Shown here piece by piece: positions 59,373 through 64,000 of a DNA stretch of 64,000 bases (position 1 is the stretch's first letter; the number at the start of each line of letters is the position of its first letter). The translations under genes and the position numbers were made by a program. The notes below the pieces were generated by a model, which did no database searches, was not told the DNA's origin, and saw nothing but the letters and a program-made list of their open reading frames with translations. This DNA is from Gallaecimonas sp045291545 (lineage in GTDB: Bacteria; Pseudomonadota; Gammaproteobacteria; Enterobacterales; Gallaecimonadaceae), in assembly GCF_045291545.1 (NCBI RefSeq), contig NZ_CP149514.1, positions 1,736,001 to 1,800,000 of the forward strand. Direction: 5' to 3'.

Positions 59373-60983
59373 ATGAAAAAATCTTTACTTGCAATGATGT
59401 TACCGGCGTTGCTGGCCGGCTGTCAGATGACAACGCCAACTAGCTCAGCGCCTAGCACAAACCAGACTGACAGCACCGCAGTCACTAAGGCTAAGCCTCC
59501 TGCGGATGATGACGATCAAAGCACCGTTGCCGCTGCCGGTAGCGACACTTTGCCCGCTGAGCCAGCCAGCTCTGACGTTGACGTGTTGGCTGACGATAGC
59601 GACAACGGTGGTAAAACCATCGCTCCGCTCAATGATCTGTGGGATGTCATCACCCAGGACTTTGGCCTGCAATATAACGCAGACCAACAGCGTATCGCGG
59701 TGCAGAAAAAATGGTTTGAAACGCACCCTCGCTACTTAGAACGGGTGTCCAAGCGGGCTGAGCCGTTTTTGTATCTGGTGGTGCATCAATTAAAGCAGGC
59801 TGACATGCCAATGGAGCTGGCGCTATTGCCGGTAGTCGAAAGCGCCTACGACCCCTTTGCCTATTCACAGGGCCGGGCCGCCGGTATGTGGCAGTTTATC
59901 AGCGGCACCGGTGACCGCTTCGGGCTACAGCAAGACTGGTGGTATGACGGCCGCCGGGACGTACTGGCTTCAACCAAAGCTGCAATTGCCTACCTCAAAT
60001 ATTTGCATCAAATGTTCCACGGTGACTGGCTCAAAGCCCTGGCGGCCTATAACTCAGGTGAAGGCCGGGTGATGCGGGCGGTGGCTTACAACAAGCGTCG
60101 GGGCCGCGATACCAGTTTCTGGTCGCTACGCTTACCACGGGAAACCCGGGCTTATGTGCCGCGGTTGCTGGCTCTGGCCGAAATGCTTAAAAGCCCCGAG
60201 GGCCGTAACCATTTTCAACCGGTAGCCAATGCGCCACGGCTGGCAAAAGTCACCGTGAAGGACCAACTGGACCTGTCAGTGGCTGCCGAGCTGGCCGGGA
60301 TCAGTGTCAAAAAGCTGCACGCATTGAACCCCGGCTTTAACCGCTGGGCCACCAGCCCGGATAGTGCCCAGACGCTGTTACTGCCCATTGACAAAGCCGA
60401 TGCTTTTAAGGCCAAACTGGCTAGCCTGCCCCCGAAAAAGCGCCTGCGCTGGGCCCGCCACAAGGTCAAACGCGGTGACAGCCTGCTGAAAATTTCGCAT
60501 ATTTATGACACCTCGGTAGCGTCATTACGCCGCGCCAACCACATCAAGGGTAATTTGATCCGTGTGGGGCAGGACTTGATGGTACCGCTGTCCGATCAGG
60601 CCCTGGCTGAGGGGCGCCCTACCCATGCCGTGAGCAGCCGTAAGGCGGCCATCAGCCATGAAGTTCACTCTGGCGAAAGCCTGTGGACCATTGCCCACCA
60701 GTACCGGGTGTCGATTCATGACTTGGCACGCTGGAATGACATGAAAACCACTGACCCGTTGCGGGTCAACCGCAAAATCACCATCTGGCTGGATGGTGAA
60801 AAAGGTTCGGGTATTAACCGGAACGTACATTACAAGGTACGCCCGGGGGACTCATTGTCGACCATTGCCCAGCGCTTCAAGGTCTCGGTCAAGGATCTAC
60901 TCAAGTGGAACCAACTGGATCCGTCGCATTATCTGCAGCCGGGCCAGGTACTGAAGCTGCTGGTGGATGTCACCCGCACCTGA
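59373..60983 (+). CDS. mltD: Membrane-bound lytic murein transglycosylase D
   Basis: A 536-residue lipoprotein (LLAGC) with a lytic transglycosylase domain (catalytic Glu in LPVVESAYDPFAYS, then GRAAGMWQFI and AYNSGEGRV) and three LysM peptidoglycan-binding repeats: VKRGDSLLKISHIYD, VHSGESLWTIAHQYR and VRPGDSLSTIAQRFK. It cleaves glycan strands to form 1,6-anhydromuramic ends. E. coli MltD has two LysM domains, so three is an extension. A Ser/Thr/Asp-rich linker (about residues 25-75) follows the lipobox. ATG at 59373 is chosen over a TTG one codon earlier. Confidence 0.94.
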   Translation: MKKSLLAMMLPALLAGCQMTTPTSSAPSTNQTDSTAVTKAKPPADDDDQSTVAAAGSDTLPAEPASSDVDVLADDSDNGGKTIAPLNDLWDVITQDFGLQYNADQQRIAVQKKWFETHPRYLERVSKRAEPFLYLVVHQLKQADMPMELALLPVVESAYDPFAYSQGRAAGMWQFISGTGDRFGLQQDWWYDGRRDVLASTKAAIAYLKYLHQMFHGDWLKALAAYNSGEGRVMRAVAYNKRRGRDTSFWSLRLPRETRAYVPRLLALAEMLKSPEGRNHFQPVANAPRLAKVTVKDQLDLSVAAELAGISVKKLHALNPGFNRWATSPDSAQTLLLPIDKADAFKAKLASLPPKKRLRWARHKVKRGDSLLKISHIYDTSVASLRRANHIKGNLIRVGQDLMVPLSDQALAEGRPTHAVSSRKAAISHEVHSGESLWTIAHQYRVSIHDLARWNDMKTTDPLRVNRKITIWLDGEKGSGINRNVHYKVRPGDSLSTIAQRFKVSVKDLLKWNQLDPSHYLQPGQVLKLLVDVTRT

Positions 60984-60989
60984 GTTGCC

Positions 60990-61018
60990 AAGGCCCGCAT
61001 GACGCGGGCCTTTTGCTG
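60990..61018 (+). terminator. Rho-independent terminator after mltD
   Basis: AAGGCCCGC pairs with GCGGGCCTT, followed by TTTGC. The T-tract is short. Confidence 0.75.
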
Positions 61019-61093
61019 TTTGCCGAATGTGACTTGCAGCAAAGAGCCGAACCGTAATACTGACAACTAACTAACAACAAGAAGGATTGTCTC

Positions 61094-62581
61094 GTGAGAG
61101 CATTATTGATGGCAGCAGCACTGTTAAGTGCGCCTTTGCTGGCGGCCGAGCCCGCTAAAGCCCCAACCACACCGGATATCAAACCGCAAACAGAGGTCAC
61201 CGCGCACAGCGTGCGGATCCATGACGACCGCATTAAATACCATGCCACCGCCGGTACGCTGATCCTCAAAGATGACAAGGGCCAGCCCAAAGCCAGCTTC
61301 TTCTATGTCGCCTATACCAAAGACAATGTCAAAGACACCGCCAAACGCCCTGTGACCTTCGCTTTCAACGGCGGCCCGGGCTCGTCTTCGGTATGGTTGC
61401 ATCTGGGTGCCTTTGGGCCGCGCCGCATTCAGTTTCCTGATGCCAAACAACCGGCCAATGCCCCTTATGATCTGGTCGATAACGGCGACAGCATTCTTGA
61501 CAGTACCGACCTGGTTTTCATTGACCCGGTAGGCACTGGCTACTCAAAAGCCCTGGGTAAAGCCAAAGGTAAGGACTTCTGGGGAGTCAAAAGCGACAAA
61601 GTGGCCATGGCCGACTTTATTACCCAGTGGACCAGCAAGAATGAGCGCTGGAATTCGCCGAAGTTCCTGGCCGGGGAGTCCTATGGCACCACCCGCGCCG
61701 CCGCGGTTGTCGACGAGCTGGAAGGCCGTGGCATGTACATGAACGGGGTAATTTTGGTATCCAGCGTGCTGGATTTCAGTACCGTCGGCTTCAACCCGGG
61801 TAATGATCTGCCCTACATCACCTACCTGCCCACCTACGCGGCAACAGCCTGGTATCACAACAAGCTGCCGAACAAGCCCAAGGATCTGCCCGCTTTCTTG
61901 AAAGAAGTGCGTCATTTTGCCGCTACTGACTACGCGGCCGCCCTGTTCCAGGGCAGCAACCTCAGCGCCGCCGACCAGCAGCGTATTGCTGAGAAGCTGC
62001 ACCAGTACACCGGCCTGTCCGTTAAGTACCTGAAAGAAACCAACCTGCGCATCAACATCATGCGTTTTACCAAGCAGCTGCTACGTGACCAGCGCCGCAC
62101 CGTTGGCCGGCTGGACAGCCGCTTTGAAGGCATTGACCATGACGCAGCCGGTGAAACCTTCGAGCATGATCCGAGCTATACCGCCATACTCGGCCCTTAC
62201 ACTGCAGCCTTTAATGACTACGTACGCCGTGAGCTGAAGTTCAAGGACAACAGCGAATACCAAATCCTCTCCGGCAAGGTCAACATGAGCTGGGACTGGG
62301 GCCAAGGTGGCTGGCGTGGTTACACCAACGTCGCCAAGGATCTGCGCCACGCTCTGAGCACCAACACCCACCTGAAAGTGATGGTAGCCAATGGCTACTA
62401 CGATATGGCAACCCCGTTCTTTGCCACTGAGTACACTTTCAGTCACATGGGCCTAGAGCCGTCTATTGCCAAGCATGTGTCCTTCAGCTATTACCCTGCT
62501 GGCCACATGATGTACGTTAACCCGGCCTCCCGGGCCAAACTGAACCAGACTGTTCGCGACTTCATTAAAAACGCTTACTGA
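61094..62581 (+). CDS. Exported S10-family serine carboxypeptidase-like protein
   Basis: A 495-residue secreted protein with a signal peptide (LLMAAALLSAPLLAAEP) and a peptidase S10 fold: oxyanion segment FNGGPGSSSVWLH, nucleophile in GESYGTTRAA, catalytic Asp in NGYYDMATPF and catalytic His in YPAGHMMY. The triad Ser-Asp-His is complete. S10 enzymes release C-terminal amino acids at acidic pH. GTG start at 61094 follows AAGGA. It is flanked by terminators and so is monocistronic. Predicted location is the periplasm or outside. Confidence 0.92.
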   Translation: MRALLMAAALLSAPLLAAEPAKAPTTPDIKPQTEVTAHSVRIHDDRIKYHATAGTLILKDDKGQPKASFFYVAYTKDNVKDTAKRPVTFAFNGGPGSSSVWLHLGAFGPRRIQFPDAKQPANAPYDLVDNGDSILDSTDLVFIDPVGTGYSKALGKAKGKDFWGVKSDKVAMADFITQWTSKNERWNSPKFLAGESYGTTRAAAVVDELEGRGMYMNGVILVSSVLDFSTVGFNPGNDLPYITYLPTYAATAWYHNKLPNKPKDLPAFLKEVRHFAATDYAAALFQGSNLSAADQQRIAEKLHQYTGLSVKYLKETNLRINIMRFTKQLLRDQRRTVGRLDSRFEGIDHDAAGETFEHDPSYTAILGPYTAAFNDYVRRELKFKDNSEYQILSGKVNMSWDWGQGGWRGYTNVAKDLRHALSTNTHLKVMVANGYYDMATPFFATEYTFSHMGLEPSIAKHVSFSYYPAGHMMYVNPASRAKLNQTVRDFIKNAY

Positions 62582-62582
62582 T

Positions 62583-62613
62583 AAAAAAGCCCGGCGATGC
62601 CGGGCTTTTTATT
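62583..62613 (+). terminator. Rho-independent terminator after S10 peptidase
   Basis: AAAAGCCCGGC pairs with GCCGGGCTTTT with T's after it. Confidence 0.9.
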
Positions 62614-62670
62614 GATCTGCCAGGGGCAATACAGCGGTATAACGGCATACCTGATATTAAAGGGGTGCTG

Positions 62671-63279
62671 ATGGACATTGCCCAATTTGTACTGGATGCC
62701 CGCTTACTGCCCGGTGGCCGCCTGCCACTGCGGGTATTTGAGCCCCGTTATCTGCAAATGGTGGCTGACGCCAGCGCCGGCCGGCGCCCTTTTGGCCTCT
62801 GCATGCCCGACCGCCAGAACGCTCCGAATACACCGCAGCGCCTCAGCGCTATTGGTACTTTGGTGGACGTTATCGATTTCGAACCGCTCGCCGATGGTCG
62901 CTTGGGGATTATTGTTGAGGGGCGTCAGCGTTACCGCATCGACAGCAGCTATCAGCAGCCGGATAAATTGCATGTCGCACAAGCGACCTTATTGCCGCCC
63001 TGGCCCGAACAACCGCTGCATGAACCAGCCAGTGGCCTGGCCAGTCTGCTAGAAGCAGTATTGACAGATCACCCTGAGCTGGCAGCGCTCTATCCGCAAC
63101 CACAGTTCGCTGATGGTGCCTGGTTGGCCGCCCGCTGGCTGGAGTTACTGCCGCTACCGGCTGCTGATTATCAGCAGCTGGCCGCCGCCCCGGATGCTGA
63201 TGAAGCCCTGCGTTACCTGCACCGTCAGCTGGATTTATCCTCATCGGCCAAGCGCCCGCCCAGCAACACAGCATACTGA
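62671..63279 (+). CDS. LON substrate-binding-domain protein
   Basis: A 202-residue protein matching the N-terminal substrate-binding domain of Lon protease (pattern LDARLLPGGRLPLRVFEPRY and IVEGRQRYRI), without ATPase or protease domains. Such stand-alone proteins are widespread in gammaproteobacteria; their function is unknown. ATG at 62671 follows AAGGGG; GTG two codons earlier is possible. Its last 55 bases overlap the convergent PerM-family gene. Confidence 0.85.
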   Translation: MDIAQFVLDARLLPGGRLPLRVFEPRYLQMVADASAGRRPFGLCMPDRQNAPNTPQRLSAIGTLVDVIDFEPLADGRLGIIVEGRQRYRIDSSYQQPDKLHVAQATLLPPWPEQPLHEPASGLASLLEAVLTDHPELAALYPQPQFADGAWLAARWLELLPLPAADYQQLAAAPDADEALRYLHRQLDLSSSAKRPPSNTAY

Positions 63280-64000
63280 GCCCCTGACGGGCTGGATTCC
63301 ATGGCAATCTTCAGCACCATGGTCAGAGGCACCGACAGCAACATTCCTACCGTGCCCAACAACCAGCCCCAGAAGACCAAAGACAAAAAAACCACCAGGG
63401 TGGAAAGCCCTAACCCGCGGCCCATCAGCCGTGGCTCAACCAGGTTCCCCATCAAGGTATTAACCACCACAAAGCCCAGCGCCGTCAGGCCGGCATGGCC
63501 CAGCCCCAATTGCACAAACGCCAGCAAGACTGCCGGGATCGCGGCAATGATTGAACCAATATTGGGAATGTAATTGAGCAAGAAGGCAAAAACCCCCCAC
63601 AACAGCGGGAAGTCGACCCCCAGACTCCATAACCACAGGCCAATCAACACCCCGGTAGCAAGGCTCACTAATGTCTTGATGGCCAGGTAATGATTGACCG
63701 AAGAAAAGAAACGATCGATAGCGTGCACCAGGCTACTGTTGCTACCGACAGCCCGATGAACCTTATGGGGCAAGTCTTCTGCCTCAAAAAGCATGAACAC
63801 CACGGTCAGCAGGATCAGCAGGAAATTGGTCAGCAGGCCACCGAGACTGGTCAGGGTATTGGCTGCCATACTCATGGCGGCACCGGGGTCTAAAATGGTC
63901 TGCAACTGCTGGCGGTCTAGCATAATGTTGTACTGGCTCAGCCACTGCGTCAGCCAGTTGAATTGCTCCAGTAGCCGCGAACGGTACTGCGGTATATTGG
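63225..64000 (-). CDS. PerM/AI-2E-transporter family permease, N-terminus missing
   Basis: The frame stays open to the right edge of the window, so the N-terminal part is missing; about 258 residues are present. The visible part has five or so membrane helices and the family motif LLNYIPNIGSIIAAIPAVLL and GNLVEPRLMGRGLGLSTLVV, typical of PerM-like permeases. It is a paralogue of the gene at 33880-34944. The C-terminal end lies inside the convergent LON-domain gene. The transported substrate is unknown. Confidence 0.85.
   Translation of the reverse strand, partial: NIPQYRSRLLEQFNWLTQWLSQYNIMLDRQQLQTILDPGAAMSMAANTLTSLGGLLTNFLLILLTVVFMLFEAEDLPHKVHRAVGSNSSLVHAIDRFFSSVNHYLAIKTLVSLATGVLIGLWLWSLGVDFPLLWGVFAFLLNYIPNIGSIIAAIPAVLLAFVQLGLGHAGLTALGFVVVNTLMGNLVEPRLMGRGLGLSTLVVFLSLVFWGWLLGTVGMLLSVPLTMVLKIAMESSPSGAQYAVLLGGRLADEDKSS

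Overview
The window is a 64 kb, gene-dense, moderately GC-rich stretch of a gammaproteobacterial chromosome. Several neighbourhoods match conserved gammaproteobacterial blocks: mltD-gloB-yafS-rnhA-dnaQ, gmhA divergent from fadE, dapA-bamC-purC, gcvR-bcp, perM-bepA-arsC, and upp/purMN with hda. Families such as DUF3379, DUF2066, DUF3108, DUF2069 and a TIGR03503-like protein point to the Shewanella/Gallaecimonas/Alteromonadales side of the class. The species cannot be fixed from sequence alone. No insertion sequence, prophage, CRISPR array, integrase or pseudogene was recognised.

Layout. 1-5.7 kb: the end of an M16 peptidase gene, a very large propeller-PAS-GGDEF-EAL sensor whose sensory half is strikingly AT-rich, and two overlapping tiny ORFs behind a hairpin. 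5.7-9.2 kb: fadIJ (anaerobic-type beta-oxidation complex) with a FadR-like operator. 9.4-17.3 kb: a MoxR/Bat (aerotolerance-type) operon followed by an ECF-like sigma factor and a DUF3379 protein. 17.4-21.3 kb: fadL, then ptsH-ptsI-crr. 21.4-26.9 kb: yffB-dapE-M15 peptidase-small membrane protein, an AraC regulator divergent from a zinc alcohol dehydrogenase, and a STAS-like/small-TM/GNAT operon. 27-30.9 kb: purC, dapA-bamC, gcvR-bcp. 30.9-40 kb: an ABC exporter, ltaE, a TusA-like protein with PerM, bepA, arsC-wrbA-DUF2069, and a lipoprotein with a zinc-protease-like HELTH motif. 40-49 kb: hda with a DUF2066 gene, upp, purMN with a DUF3108 gene, a small membrane protein behind a perfect 14-bp hairpin, gmhA, fadE and azurin. 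49.3-54.3 kb: an unknown envelope protein and an acrAB-type RND pump. 54.4-55.3 kb: a short repeat region and three tandem tRNA-Asp genes. 55.3-64 kb: a TIGR03503-like protein, dnaQ, rnhA, yafS, gloB, mltD, an S10 peptidase, a LON-domain protein and a second PerM-family gene cut by the window edge.

Regulatory links visible in the sequence: FadR-like operators precede fadI and fadE, with a weaker one before fadL, so uptake (FadL), acyl-CoA dehydrogenation (FadE) and later beta-oxidation steps (FadIJ) probably share one regulon. PurR-like boxes precede purC and purMN. Two separate genes have their Shine-Dalgarno sequence inside a perfect inverted repeat, a possible translational switch.

Best candidates for something undescribed: the lipoprotein at 38085-40022 with a HExxH motif, the compositionally chimeric sensor at 1068-5345, the two-ORF micro-operon at 5421-5686, and the hairpin-gated membrane protein at 45087-45413. 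No complete novel multi-gene system could be demonstrated.
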